Source: Mycoplasma_H phocimorsus (GTDB taxonomy: Bacteria; Bacillota_I; Bacilli_A; Mycoplasmatales; Metamycoplasmataceae). From it: a stretch of DNA of 60,536 nt. The stretch lies in assembly GCF_030077865.1 (NCBI RefSeq), contig NZ_JASDDP010000025.1; one strand, 5' to 3'. Each line of letters opens with the position of its first letter. Position 1 is the stretch's first letter. Shown here in pieces: positions 23,459 to 34,222 of this stretch. The notes beneath the pieces are model-generated. The model was not told where the DNA came from. It ran no database searches and saw only the letters and a list, made by a program, of their open reading frames with translations. Position numbers and translations under genes: made by a program.

Positions 23459-23890
23459 TTAATTTTCTTCTATCTGTTTAATTCTTTGAATGTGTCTGCC
23501 ACCTTCAAATTCTGTATGTGTAAATGCTTCAATCATTTTTCTTGCATCACATATTGAAGAAATTCTTCCGCCTATTACAAGAATATTGGCATCATTATGT
23601 TTTTTTGCTAACATAGCATCTTGTTCAGAAGTACATCTTGCCGCTCTAATTCCTTTATGTCTATTAAGAGCATAAGAAATTCCTAATCCTGTTCCACACA
23701 TACCAATGGCTAAATCTTCCTGATTTTCTAATACATAATGTGCAAGCTTATGCCCTTGCAATGAATAAGAAGTTGGTTCATTAGTTATTGGTCCTAAATC
23801 TACAACTTCATATCCTTTTTCTTTTAAATAATCAATAATTTCTGCTTTTAATTCAAATGCTGCATGATCTGATGCTATAACTGCTTTCAT
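23459..23890 (-). CDS. rpiB: Ribose-5-phosphate isomerase B
   Basis: This 143-residue RpiB/LacAB-family enzyme interconverts ribulose-5-P and ribose-5-P. It shows the N-terminal ASDHAAFELK phosphate/sugar-binding segment, the GMCGTGLGISYALN active-site loop with the catalytic Cys, the IRAARC strand and the HNDANILVIGGR motif. The start at ATG 23890 follows a clear AGGAG. Length is typical. The gene is monocistronic, divergent from the C39 exporter and closed by its own hairpin. Confidence 0.95.
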   Translation of the reverse strand: MKAVIASDHAAFELKAEIIDYLKEKGYEVVDLGPITNEPTSYSLQGHKLAHYVLENQEDLAIGMCGTGLGISYALNRHKGIRAARCTSEQDAMLAKKHNDANILVIGGRISSICDARKMIEAFTHTEFEGGRHIQRIKQIEEN

Positions 23891-23961
23891 AAACTCCTAC
23901 TTTTCCTAAATTTTTCCTTTTTTTAAAAATTATATAGCATTTTAACATATTGACAATTAAG

Positions 23962-25965
23962 ATGCAAAAACAAATAGATTTAAAAGATTGCGGATTATTC
24001 GCAATCGCGTACTTATATAAGTATTATGAAAAAAACAATTTAGAAATTAATGAATTAAAAATGAAAGCAAAATATGATGTGGAAGGAATTAATCTTTTAG
24101 AATTACAATACATTGCTAAAGAATATGGTATTTTTCTTGAATCGTATGAAGGTAGTTATGAAGCATTTTTAAAATTAAAAATTGAAAAGCCATTTATATG
24201 TGTTATTAAAAATAATGAAATATATCATTATGTAATTATTATAAAAAAACATAAAAATATTTTAAGTATTTTTGACCCCGCAAAGGGAAAAATAAAAATG
24301 AGTATTGAAGAATTTAAAAAAATTTATTTAAATATTATAATTACTGCAACTTATAAAAAAGTTATTAAAAATAACACAAATTATCAAAAAACTAATAAGA
24401 TATTTGTTCCTAATATGTTAATGTTGCTTTTAATACCTTCATTACTCTTATTACTTATATCTAATTTTATTATGAATGGATTTATTAAAATTATTTTAGA
24501 TTTTTTTGCACTAAATAAAAATAATTACATATTTATTATATTTATAGTTTCATACTTATTTTTAATAATAATTCACGGATTGAATAAGTTTTTTTATTCA
24601 CTAATCACTAAGTTTATAGAATTAAAAATAGCCAAAAATATTTGACAAGAAATTTCAAAAAAAATAGCATCATCATACTCTAGTTACATCAGAAAACTAA
24701 CTAAAGAAGATTATATTCGTAGATATTCAGTTATTTTTGAAGTTGCATCATTTCAATCAAAATATATCTATACATTAATTTATGAAGCAATAGTATTAAT
24801 ATCATCTATTTTATTATTAATTTACTTTGAATATAAATTATCAATTATTGCTTTTATTACTTCGATATTAATTTGTATTATTTCAATATTTTTTCAAAAT
24901 TTGAAAAATAAAAAATATGAAGAAATTCTCAAACAAACACTTGAAAACAATTATAAAAGTATTGATTTTATTTTTAATATTAATAATTTAAAAAGAAATG
25001 AAAATTTATTGATAGATTGAGAAAAGTCAAACAAAAAACTAATAATTCAAAACTTTAACTATTATAAATATGAACAATTAAATTTAATGATTAATATTAT
25101 TATTTCATTAATAGCACCAATATTGATAGTGTCATTTTCTCTTGAAAATATTTATAATAAAACGCTTAGCGTGGGAACATTGGTTTTATTTCTTAACCTA
25201 TTTAATTATTTAAATAATTCTTCAATTTATTTTTCCGGTTTTATATCCAATTATAAAAAATATAAAATTAATATAGAGATGTTGAATTTTATAATGAATT
25301 TCAAAACAGAAAAAGATAATGATAATGGTTTTGAAATTGACAATATTGAAAATATAGAAGTACAAAATTTAAATTTCGAATATTCAAAAGGTCATAATGT
25401 GCTTAATATAAAAAAGTTTAAAACAACTAAAAACTTTAATATAAAAGGAAATAATGGTAGTGGAAAATCAACTTTGCTTTCGATTTTTGCGCTTGATGAA
25501 AAAGTAGAAAATGTTTTAAGAATCAATAATATTGATATAAATCAATTTAATAAGCGGAGATTTAGAAACGAATTAATTTTGCTAAATAGTAATATTATAT
25601 TGCCAACAACATCAATTATTTCATATTTAACTAAAGGTAATTACTTATTAAAGAAAGAATTATTTGAAAATATTAAAAAATACAATTTATTATTTGTATT
25701 TAATGAAATGAACTTTAATATAAATTCTTCTATGATAAATGCAGGAAGTAATATGTCAAAAGGGCAACAAGATTTAGTTAAAATACTAAATTTGTTTTGC
25801 AAAAAATATAAATTAATTTTATTAGATGAAATATTCGAAAATCTTGACAAAAAAAATTTTGAGTATTTAAAATTTGCAATAAAAGATTATCAATGTAATG
25901 CTTTTTTTATTGAAATAAGTCACAATAATAATTATATTTATGAGGAGGAAACTCTTGAAATTTAA
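23962..25965 (+). CDS. C39-peptidase ABC exporter (bacteriocin/peptide secretion type)
   Basis: This 667-residue fusion is of the SunT/LcnC type, which removes a double-glycine leader while exporting a peptide. The N-terminal C39 domain has the full catalytic set: Q4, C10 in LKDCGLFA, H89 in YHYV and D105 in FDPA. Membrane segments span about residues 150-430. The ATPase domain has Walker A GNNGSGKST (from residue 496), a degenerate signature MSKGQQ in place of LSGGQ, Walker B LILLDE and a switch His in ISHNN. ATG 23962 is chosen; a TTG 12 nt upstream is possible. The next gene overlaps by 11 nt and looks like its accessory. No leader-peptide gene was found nearby, so the cargo is unknown. 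Confidence 0.88.
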
Positions 25966-26335
25966 AGATAATTTACATTGATTATTTTGATCATTTTTAA
26001 TCGTAATATTATTGTTAATTATAATTATTTCTATAATTTTAACAATTAAATTAGATGTAAAAGTTAATATTAAAATTTCTAAAGAAAACTCTACATTAGT
26101 AGGATTTTTAAATAATGAACAAAGAGTTAAAATTACAAGTGATTTAAAATTGATGTTGCCATATAAAAATGATATTTATAAGTTACCAATTAAAGACTTT
26201 TTAAAAATAGAAAATAATATTTGAAAATATGTTTTTGAAACTCCAAAAGATATAAAAATTAAAACTAATTCTTATATAAATGGTTGATTCTTAATAAATG
26301 AAATTAATATATTAAATATATTATTTAAAGTATAA
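25955..26335 (+). CDS. Small membrane-anchored partner of the C39 exporter
   Basis: This is a 126-residue protein starting at TTG 25955, placed 5 nt after a strong GAGGAGGA RBS and overlapping the exporter by 11 nt. One transmembrane helix (about residues 10-35) is followed by an 85-residue beta-rich extracellular part with two TGA-coded Trp near the end. Size and position suggest a minimal HlyD/LcnD-like adaptor, the usual second component of such exporters, but without the long coiled-coil hairpin. No sequence motif proves this and the role is inferred from context. Confidence 0.65.
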
Positions 26336-26336
26336 T
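26331..26336 (+). promoter_or_regulatory. -10 box directly before ybeY
   Basis: TATAAT overlaps the stop codon of the upstream gene and ends 6 nt before the ybeY ATG at 26343. There is no RBS, so a leaderless transcript is likely. Confidence 0.5.
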
Positions 26337-26342
26337 AATTTT

Positions 26343-27209
26343 ATGAATTTAAATCATAAGGTAAATTTTCAAAATAATACAAATTATAAGTTTAATTTCA
26401 AAAATGAAGTTGATCAAATTATTAATGAATTTGCAAAATACTTTAATATTAAAACAAAAATTATTGTAGACCTTACTTTTGAGAATCCTGATGTTGTCCA
26501 TCAACTTAATAAAGAATATAGGGGGGTAGATAAAACTACTGATGTTCTTTCTTTTGGACTAGAAGCAATTGAATTTTATAATCAAATGAATATTTTGCCA
26601 CTTGGAGATATTATTATTAATTATGAAAAGATAATTTCTCAAGCAAAAGAATTTAATCATTCTGAAAAAAGAGAATTTTGTTATTTATTTACACATTCGC
26701 TTCTTCATCTATATGGTTATGATCACATCAAAATCTCTGAAGCAAAAAGAATGAATTTTATTACCGAGTGAATTATGAATAATATCAATGTTAGGAGAAA
26801 AAAAATGAATGAATCAATGTTTAGTAAAGTAAAATCTTTACTTAAAAAGTCATATGCACCGCACTCAAATTTTCAGGTTGCTTGTATTTTAATTGATAAA
26901 AATGGAAAAGAATATAAAGGGGTTAATGTTGAGTCTATTGCTTACCCAAGTGGTTTGTGTGCTGAAAGAAATGCTATTTTTTCAGCTGTTACTAAAGGGG
27001 CAAAACCCCATGATTTTAAAGAAGTTCACATTATAAGTAGAAAAGAAGATGATGTGATTAATTGTTGTGGAGCATGTTTACAAGTAATGAATGAATTCCT
27101 TGATAACGATTGTGTAATCTACTGCTATAACAATAGTGGCTCAAAAGTTAGAAAATCTTCTATTAGAGAAATGATGCCATTCGCTGTTGATAGAGGATTA
27201 TTTAAATAA
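26343..27209 (+). CDS. ybeY-cdd: YbeY endoribonuclease fused in frame to cytidine deaminase
   Basis: One uninterrupted 288-codon frame in code 4. Residues 1-143 are YbeY, the RNase for 16S rRNA 3' maturation, with the zinc motif HSLLHLYGYDH intact. After MNFITE a TGA (26769-26771), Trp in this code, leads without a stop into the C-terminal part, which is a cytidine deaminase (residues about 155-288). An internal AGGAG (26793-26797) stands 7 nt before an in-frame ATG at 26805, so free cytidine deaminase could also be made. In Bacilli ybeY, cdd and era are separate neighbours in this order. The final A of the TAA stop is the A of the era ATG. Confidence 0.85.
26805..27209 (+). CDS. cdd: Cytidine deaminase (internal in-frame start)
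   Basis: This 134-residue homotetrameric-type deaminase converts cytidine to uridine in pyrimidine salvage. Zinc ligands and the catalytic Glu are in SGLCAERNAIF, with the second Cys pair in NCCGACLQV. The start MNESMFSKV is preceded by AGGAGAAAAAA, the best RBS in the region, which argues for separate translation even though the frame is continuous with ybeY. Length is typical of bacterial Cdd. Confidence 0.85.
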   Translation: MNESMFSKVKSLLKKSYAPHSNFQVACILIDKNGKEYKGVNVESIAYPSGLCAERNAIFSAVTKGAKPHDFKEVHIISRKEDDVINCCGACLQVMNEFLDNDCVIYCYNNSGSKVRKSSIREMMPFAVDRGLFK

Positions 27210-28078
27210 TGAAAATTTGTTTTGCTACTATTATAGGTCGTCCTAATGTTGGAAAGAGTACATTATTAAATAAATTATTAAATTTTGAAACAGCTATTAC
27301 TTCACCTGTTGCACAAACAACAAGAGATCAGATTCTCGGCGTTTATACAAATGGTAATTTACAGATTGTTTTTACAGATACTCCTGGAATTCATAAGCCA
27401 CAAAATAAACTTGGTGAAAAATTAAATAAAAATGCTATTGAAAGCTTAGAAGATATTGATTTAGTAATGTTTTTAACACCGATTAATGAACCAATTGGTA
27501 AAGGCGATTTATATATTTTAGATTTAATTAAAAATATAAAAAATAAAGTTGCAATTATTACAAAAACTGATTTAAATGTTTCTATAGATAAATTTCAAGA
27601 AAAAGAAAGAGAATTAAAAGAACTAGGTTTTAGTGAAATTTGAATGTTTAATGATAAAATGCAAGGATATTCAAATTTAATTATAGAAAAAATTGAAAAA
27701 TATGCTTATGAAGGAGCTTTTTTCTATGATGAAGATACTATTACTGATAAACCATTAAGATTTTTTGCAAGCGAAATTATAAGAAAATATGCCAATGAAA
27801 ATTTAAGAGATGAGCTGCCTCACTCTATTTCAGTACAAATAGATGAGTTTAATGAAGGCGAAGAATTTTGAGATATTTATTCAACAATATATGTTAAAAA
27901 AGAATCTCAAAAAGGTATTATTATAGGGAAAGCTGGCTCAATGATTAAAAAGATTGGAACAGAAGCAAGAAAACATCTTGAAAATCAATTTGGAGTTAAA
28001 GTTAATTTAAATTTAAAAGTTAAAGTTAATAAAAACTGAGTTGATAATGAAAAACAATTAAAACAATGAGGTTATTAA
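27209..28078 (+). CDS. era: GTPase Era
   Basis: This 289-residue ribosome-assembly GTPase binds the 16S rRNA 3' end. The G motifs are G1 GRPNVGKS, G2 QTTRDQ, G3 DTPG and G4 TKTD. The C-terminal KH domain carries GIIIGKAGSMIKKIG. The start ATG overlaps the cdd stop by one base (TAATG), giving coupling within ybeY-cdd-era. Era and YbeY both act on 16S rRNA maturation, so the linkage is functional. Confidence 0.96.
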
Positions 28079-28084
28079 AAAAAT

Positions 28085-28114
28085 AAAAATAGAGATTTAC
28101 TAGTCTCTATTTTT
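28085..28114. terminator. Bidirectional terminator between era and glpF
   Basis: AAAAATAGAGA (28085-28095) pairs perfectly with TCTCTATTTTT (28104-28114) around an 8-nt loop. T runs lie on both strands, serving the convergent era and glpF. Confidence 0.85.
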
Positions 28115-28131
28115 ATTTTAATTATTTCGTC

Positions 28132-28860
28132 TTATAAAAGTGATAATCCACCAATAATAAAGCCTGCTATAATTGGTGCTATAACTGGAATTCATGAATA
28201 AGCTCAGTTTGCGCCAATATGTTCTTGTTTTCTTTTTCTTAAAAAAATTTTTTCAGTAAAAAAGTAGATAATTCTTGGTCCAAGATCACGCGCTGGATTA
28301 ATGGCATAACCTGTACTTGATCCTAGTGAAATACCAATTGACATAACTAAAAATGTGACAGGCAAGGGGCCTAAATTAGAAATATTTGCTTTTCCTATTG
28401 CTACAATTGTTCCAAGCAAAACTAATGTGCCAATTAATTCATATGCAAAATTAAAAATAGTTCCGCCTTCTTTATGATTATATGCTGGTCCTGTTGAGTG
28501 TGCTGAACGAACTACAATTAATTCTGTTTCTTGAATATGTTTTCAGTTAATAAAGTTTAAAATAATTTGAGCAGCCATTGCTCCTAATATTTGCATAGGT
28601 ATAAATATTAATTGTAAGTGATTTGAAAATTTACCTGATACTCAACTTCATATAGTTACTGCTGGATTTAAGTGTGCGGCTCCATTAAGTGCTAAACTTA
28701 TAATTACACCAACCATAACTGCAAAACCTCAACCCATTACAATAACTATTCATTTTCCTGATTGGTTTGCAAACATGCGTTTTGCAGATACGCTATATAC
28801 AACACCATTACCAAGCAATATTAAGAATAATGTACCTAAAAATTCCGATAAATATATCAT
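28132..28860 (-). CDS. glpF: Glycerol uptake facilitator (aquaglyceroporin)
   Basis: This 242-residue MIP-family channel has both half-helix motifs: LNPAVT in the first half and INPARD(LGPR) in the second, where the Asp after NPAR is typical of glycerol rather than water channels. Six hydrophobic segments are present. It is the last gene of glpO-glpK-glpF, 12 nt after the glpK stop. It supplies glycerol to GlpK and ends at the shared hairpin with era. Confidence 0.94.
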
Positions 28861-28872
28861 GTTACTCTTCTA

Positions 28873-30390
28873 TTAAATTTCAATATCATTTGTTCAGTTT
28901 AATGTTTTTGAAACTGCAGTATTTCAGCCTTTTAATAAACTTTGTCTTTGTTTTTCTTCAATTTTAGGTACAAAAACTTTATCAGGCATATTTAATTTTT
29001 TGAGTTCATCAATATCTTTTCAATAACCTACAGCTAATCCAGCTAAATATGAAGCGCCCATACCTGTTGTTTCTGTATTTGTTGGACGCTCAACATTAAT
29101 ATTTGTAATTGATGATTGAAATTGCATTAAATAATTTGATTTTGAAGCTCCTCCATCAACTTTTAATAAAATAATTGGTTTTCCAAGATCTTTTTGCATT
29201 GCATAAATTAAATCATTTGACTGATAAGCAATTGAATCTAGTGCCGCTTTAATAATGTGTTCTCTTTTTGTTCCGCGTTCTAATCCAAAAATTGCTCCAC
29301 GTGAATGCGAATCTCAATATGGCGCTCCCAATCCTGTGAATGATGGTACTATATAAACCCTTTGATCGTCATCCACTAATGAAGCAAAGAAGTCTGATTC
29401 AGCTGAATCATAAATAATTCTAATTGAATCTCTTAATCATTTAATTGCTGCTCCAGCAATAAATACCGACCCTTCTAAAGCATATACTGTTTTTTCTTTT
29501 CCAATTTTTCAAGCAATTGTTGTAAGAAGCTTGTTTTTGCTTTTTATTGGTTCATGACCTGTATTAACTAATGTAAAGCAGCCTGTTCCATAAGTATTTT
29601 TCACCATACCTACTTCTGTACACATTTGACCAAATAATGCAGATTGTTGGTCACCAGCCACACCAGTAATTGGAACTTCTCCAACCGCTTTATTTGATCA
29701 GTGTGTTGGTTTTACATATCCATATAATTCTGAAGATGATTTAACTTCTGGCAAAATGTCTTTAGGAATTTCTAATAAATCTAAAATTTCTTGATCTCAT
29801 TCTAGTGTATGAATGTTAAATAATAATGTTCTTGAAGCATTTGAAACATCAGTAGCGTGAACTTTACCGTCTGTTAATTTTCACATTAATCATGTATCAA
29901 TAGTTCCGGCTAATAGCACACCTTCTTCATATTTAAGTTTTGCTTCGGGAACATTTTGTAATATTCATCTGATTTTTGTACCACTAAAATAAGGGTTAAT
30001 AATTAGTCCTGTTTTTTTAGTAAACATATCAGAATATCCTTGTTCAACTAATAAATCACAATATTCTGATGTTCTTCTATCTTGTCAAACAATGGCATTA
30101 TAAACGGGCAAGCCTGTTTCTTTATCTCATAGAACAATAGTTTCACGCTGGTTTGTAATACCTAAAGCCGCAATATCAATTGATTTAATTTTAGCTTTAT
30201 GTTTTGCTGATTGCATTGTAGAAAGTTGAGTATTTCAAATTTCTAATGGATCATGTTCAACTCATCCTGATTGTGGAAACATTTGCGTAAATTCAGTTTG
30301 TGAATTGGCAATAATTTTCCCTTCATGATTTACAACTAATGTACGACATGATGTCGTACCTGAGTCTAATGTAATTATATACTTTTCCAT
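28873..30390 (-). CDS. glpK: Glycerol kinase
   Basis: This 505-residue FGGY kinase phosphorylates glycerol to glycerol-3-phosphate. The N-terminal phosphate-1 motif is TLDSGTTSCR. Further landmarks are LGITNQRET, VWQDRRT, TGVAGDQQSALFGQ and the C-terminal VDGGASKSN adenosine loop. Length and start (ATG 30390) are typical. It lies between glpO (18 nt) and glpF (12 nt) as one operon, feeding substrate to the oxidase. Confidence 0.97.
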
Positions 30391-30408
30391 ATTTACTCCT
30401 GCTTTGTA

Positions 30409-31560
30409 TTAAAACTCAACTTTAAATTTTGGATTATAGTTTAAATCTTTTTCTAATTTTATTCCTGCTTCTTCTACTAATTTAGCAATTTCAATAGCAA
30501 TAGCTGGTGATGATGCTATAGCTGGAGATTGCATTCCGGCAGCATTAATTCATTTTTTATTTTCTTTTGCTGACCTAATAATAAAATCATTTGTTTCTAT
30601 ATCAATAGGACGAGATCCAGCAAGAGTCATTTCTGTTTTTTGTAGACGGATCGTTGGGATAATTTCTGTACCAATTTTTCCTATATAATCAAATTTTTCC
30701 TTAGTTACTAATCTTGTTTCTTCTTTAGGAACACCTTCTTCAGCAGTTGGTCCCACTAAAACGCGGCCATCTAACATAGGGGCAACAATTACACCTTTCC
30801 CGTGAATTGTAGGAACTTTAAAGCAAATTGAATTTACAATTCCCGCTTCACTACGCGCTAAAATTCTATATTCGCCACGTCTTGTTGTTTGTTTAAAATC
30901 ACCATATCCTGCTTTTTCAGCAAGAATATCAGCATAATGGCCAGCTGCATTAATAACTACTTTTGAATAAATTTTTTCGCCATTTTTTAATGTTAATTCA
31001 AATATATCATTAATATATTTTATATCAATAACTTCGGCATTTGTTTTTAACTCAGTACCATTTTGTTCACTAGCACCCATAAATGCATATGTAGCGCGCA
31101 CAGGATCAATTGCTCATGAGCTCGTGCATAATAATGCGCCAACAACATTTGGATTAACATTAGGTTCTTTAACTAAAACCTCTTCTTTTGAAATAACTTT
31201 CAAAAATTCTTTTGGAACTTTATTTACTAAACCACGTTCATATAACATGTGAACATGTTCCATCTCTTCTTCATTAAAAGCTAAAATCAATGAATCTAGT
31301 TGTGCTTTTGGAAACTCTAAATCTTTAAATATTTTAGTTCTTCATAATTCATTACCTAACACATTTAACTTTGCCTCAATTTTATGTGGTTCTGGGTCAA
31401 ATCCGCCATGTATTGCGCCTGAATTTGCTTTTGATGTTTCATCGGCAAATAATGGATTTTTTTCTAATACTATTGTATTCAACTTATATTGAGAAAGTTC
31501 ATAAGCAATAGTCCCGCCTATAATCCCTCCGCCAATAATCGTTATGTCATATTTTTTCAT
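30409..31560 (-). CDS. glpO: Glycerol-3-phosphate oxidase (H2O2-forming)
   Basis: This 383-residue flavoenzyme of the DAO family is close in size to mycoplasma GlpO/GlpD (about 384) and shorter than respiratory GlpD. The FAD dinucleotide fold is at the start (IIGGGIIGGTIAYEL), with GAIHGGFD and a C-terminal INAAGMQSPA FAD/substrate segment. It oxidises glycerol-3-phosphate to DHAP with O2, releasing hydrogen peroxide, a known cytotoxic factor in several mycoplasmas. As first gene of glpO-glpK-glpF it follows a GGAGA RBS and an AT-rich upstream region with no clear operator. Confidence 0.92.
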
Positions 31561-31786
31561 TTTAAAATTATCTCCTTTTTATTTTTTGTTTTGTCTACAT
31601 AATTAATTTTAAAATTTTAAAACCTATTTTTCTTTGTGACAGACGTGTTATATGGAAAAATATGAAAAAATTGCAATTTAAATATAATAGAATTAAATTT
31701 AAATAAAATAAAAATTAAATTGTAAATTAATTAATTATTATTTTATTTAGTACAAAAGTAATCATTTTTTTGTTTTGTTATTTGTA

Positions 31787-31830
31787 GATATATAAAAAAT
31801 AGAGCCTTAGATCTCTATTTTTTATATATC
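31787..31830. terminator. 18-bp perfect terminator after yidC
   Basis: GATATATAAAAAATAGAG (31787-31804) and CTCTATTTTTTATATATC (31813-31830) pair perfectly around CCTTAGAT. The yidC stop lies in the right arm. The core resembles the era/glpF terminator. Confidence 0.85.
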
Positions 31831-33735
31831 AATTTCTTGTTCTTTTAGTTTTTTTTGTTCCTGTTTTCTTTTATATCATTTAGAACAAATTATATAATGG
31901 ATTGCAAGAGTTTGACTAATTGTTCATATACCACCTAATATTCAATAAATCTGAACACCGGCATTAATTGCTAAAATAAAAAATGAAAATATAGCAATCA
32001 TAATATATTGAATTCTATTTTGTTTTCTTATTTGTTGTTTTTCAAGTAAGTTTGTGCGTTCTTTATTTCTTTTGGCAGTTAATATCATTGGTAATAACAT
32101 TGAAATGGCTTGCATAGTAATAGCTAAAATTAATAATGGCAAGTAAACTCAACCTCCAGATAAAAGAGAGCTTGTTGAGTTTGCTGAGAATGTAATTCCT
32201 AATCATGTAGTTGATTTTAATTCAGGAATTGAGTTAATGCCTCTATACATTGCTAAAAAAATCGGCATAGAAACTACTGCCATTATAATAGGACTAAACA
32301 TATTTAGACCATTTTTTTTATAAAGAGCTTGAATTTCCATTCTTTTTCTATTTTCCATCATTTTATTGCCTTTATAGCTAGCATATTTTGCTTCAATTTT
32401 AGCCTTTTTAGGCGTAAGTTCTTGCTGTTTTTGTTGTGAAAATAATGATTTTCTCGTTATTGCTAATGCAATAAGCCTTACAACAATAACACTAACTATA
32501 ATAACTAAAATACTTGATCAACCATATCCATATGGTAATACATCTAAAAATGAAGTCATCATTTTAATTAATGGGAAAGCAACTAAAGCATGGAAATGAT
32601 CAATTTTTCAAGCATCTAATCATGAAGATAAAACAGTTTGATAATCAGGATTATAAATATTTTGTTTAATTGTTGCTTCACTAAATTTTAAATTTGCTTT
32701 ATATGGTGCGACATCTTGTGAATCTATTTGATAACCTAAAAGCCTAAAATATGAAGTTACTGCTTTAATATAAGTATCCAATAATACTTTTTCTGGTTGA
32801 GATAATTCTTTATCTACAGGATTATAAATATTTTTTTCTTCATCATAAGTTACTAAGCTATTAATAAAGTCTAAAACTGATGTCTGTTTAATTTCTTTTA
32901 AAGCATCCACATAATATTTTTGTGTAAATGTTTTTTCTAAAAGTGAAGAAAGTACATCTCTAGCATAAATTTCATCAATATTTTTAGGATTCATCAATCC
33001 TATTCTTGAAAAATGAATATGTTCAATTTTATTTGGGTCAGTTACTTTATAAGTAACTAAAGCATTATCTTTTGTCATCAAATACTTTATTTCATCTTTG
33101 TTAATTGATAAAATTTTTTGAGATGGAACTAAATAATCAACTAATTTGTGACCTAATACATTATCAAAATTATTTAAAGGTTCATATGTATGCAAATTAT
33201 TATTAGTTCTATTTAATTCTTCTTGTTTTTGTGTTGGCTGATATCTAAATAAGTATCTTCCATTTTTTGAGTATGGCGCTTTAATTGCATTGCCTTTAAC
33301 GATTTCTTTTTCATCATCAAAAACAACTGATGAAGAATAGCCTTCACCGTAAGTTGAAAAATCTTTTTCACTTTGTTCAATTAATGGCTTTGTATAATCT
33401 TTATGAATATATTTAATGTCCTCATTATTTATTTCATAAATTTTTGTTATTTCATTATATTTAAAGGTTTTTACAATAGGTGATGCTTCTTCTCTTTTTG
33501 TATAATATTCAAAACCTGACCCTGGTATAGTACCAGTTTTAAAAGCTAACAACTGTACACAGGCTGTAAGTGCTATTGTTAAAAGAAATACAAATGAAAT
33601 AATTTTCGCAACTTTTCAAATAATTCTTATAACTTTTTTTATTTTATGATTTTTATTATTTTCAGGGTCATTAGTTTTTGCGCTATTTACAAAATAATCT
33701 AAAAATTTAGATCTTTTTTTCTTATTTATTGGCAA
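31822..33735 (-). CDS. yidC: Membrane protein insertase YidC
   Basis: This 637-residue Oxa1/YidC insertase is of the mycoplasma long form. The N-terminal hydrophobic segment ends in LTAC, a large extracytoplasmic region covers about residues 60-380, and the C-terminal half has the conserved membrane core. The N-terminus is best read from TTG 33733-33735 (PINKKKRSKF...), 7 nt after AGGAGG, both inside the end of rnpA (14-nt overlap). The gene order rpmH-rnpA-yidC is the classical one. Confidence 0.92.
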
Positions 33736-34057
33736 GGGCACCTCCTAACTTATTAAATATATTTTTTAAAAATTTGACTTTTTCTTCGAAAGCTGCATCA
33801 ATATATTCTTTTCTAATTATTAATACAATTCTTAATTTAAGATTAAATAAATTTAAAGTTCTTAAAATGGCTTTTGTTTGTCTCTTAATCTTATTTCTAC
33901 TAACGGCATTTGCAAACTTTTTCGGTATTGAAATTCCAATTTTAAAACTTTGACTTTCTTTATAATATAGGACCAATCACTTGTTAATTACTTGCTTTTT
34001 AGAGGCCATTATCGATTGAAAATCTCAATTTTTTTGTAATCGATATTTTTTTTGCAT
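33722..34057 (-). CDS. rnpA: Ribonuclease P protein component
   Basis: This 111-residue basic protein is the subunit of RNase P. The start ATG 34057 gives MQKKYRLQKNWDFQSI, which matches the family N-terminus (R..KN.DF); internal ATG/TTG codons would cut it off. The RNR signature reads SRNKIKRQ. It lies 5 nt after rpmH and overlaps the yidC start. Confidence 0.93.
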
Positions 34058-34062
34058 TTAAA

Positions 34063-34206
34063 TTATTTATCAGATACTGTTAAGTTTTTTCTTCCTTTAG
34101 CACGTCTTGCTGCTAAAACTTTTCTACCACCAACAGTTGCCATTCTTGCTCTAAAACCATGTGTTTTAATATGTTTTAGTTTATTTGGTTGATATGTTCT
34201 TTTCAT
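34063..34206 (-). CDS. rpmH: 50S ribosomal protein L34
   Basis: This is a 47-residue ribosomal protein with the signature KRTYQPNK, HGFRARM and RKVLAARRAKGRK, starting at ATG 34206 after a GGAGAG RBS. In many bacteria dnaA lies divergently upstream of rpmH. Here a Dps-like gene does, so this block has moved away from the origin or the origin was rearranged. Confidence 0.96.
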   Translation of the reverse strand: MKRTYQPNKLKHIKTHGFRARMATVGGRKVLAARRAKGRKNLTVSDK

Positions 34207-34222
34207 GACTCTCTCCTTTTAT

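Noticed and set aside
23950..23961. TTG 23950 as start of the C39 exporter
   Set aside because: ATG 23962 gives the usual short lead to the catalytic Cys. The TTG has no better RBS.
27209..28078. Frameshift in era at TGA 27641
   Set aside because: The frame continues through TGA as Trp, and both flanks are normal Era sequence in the same frame.
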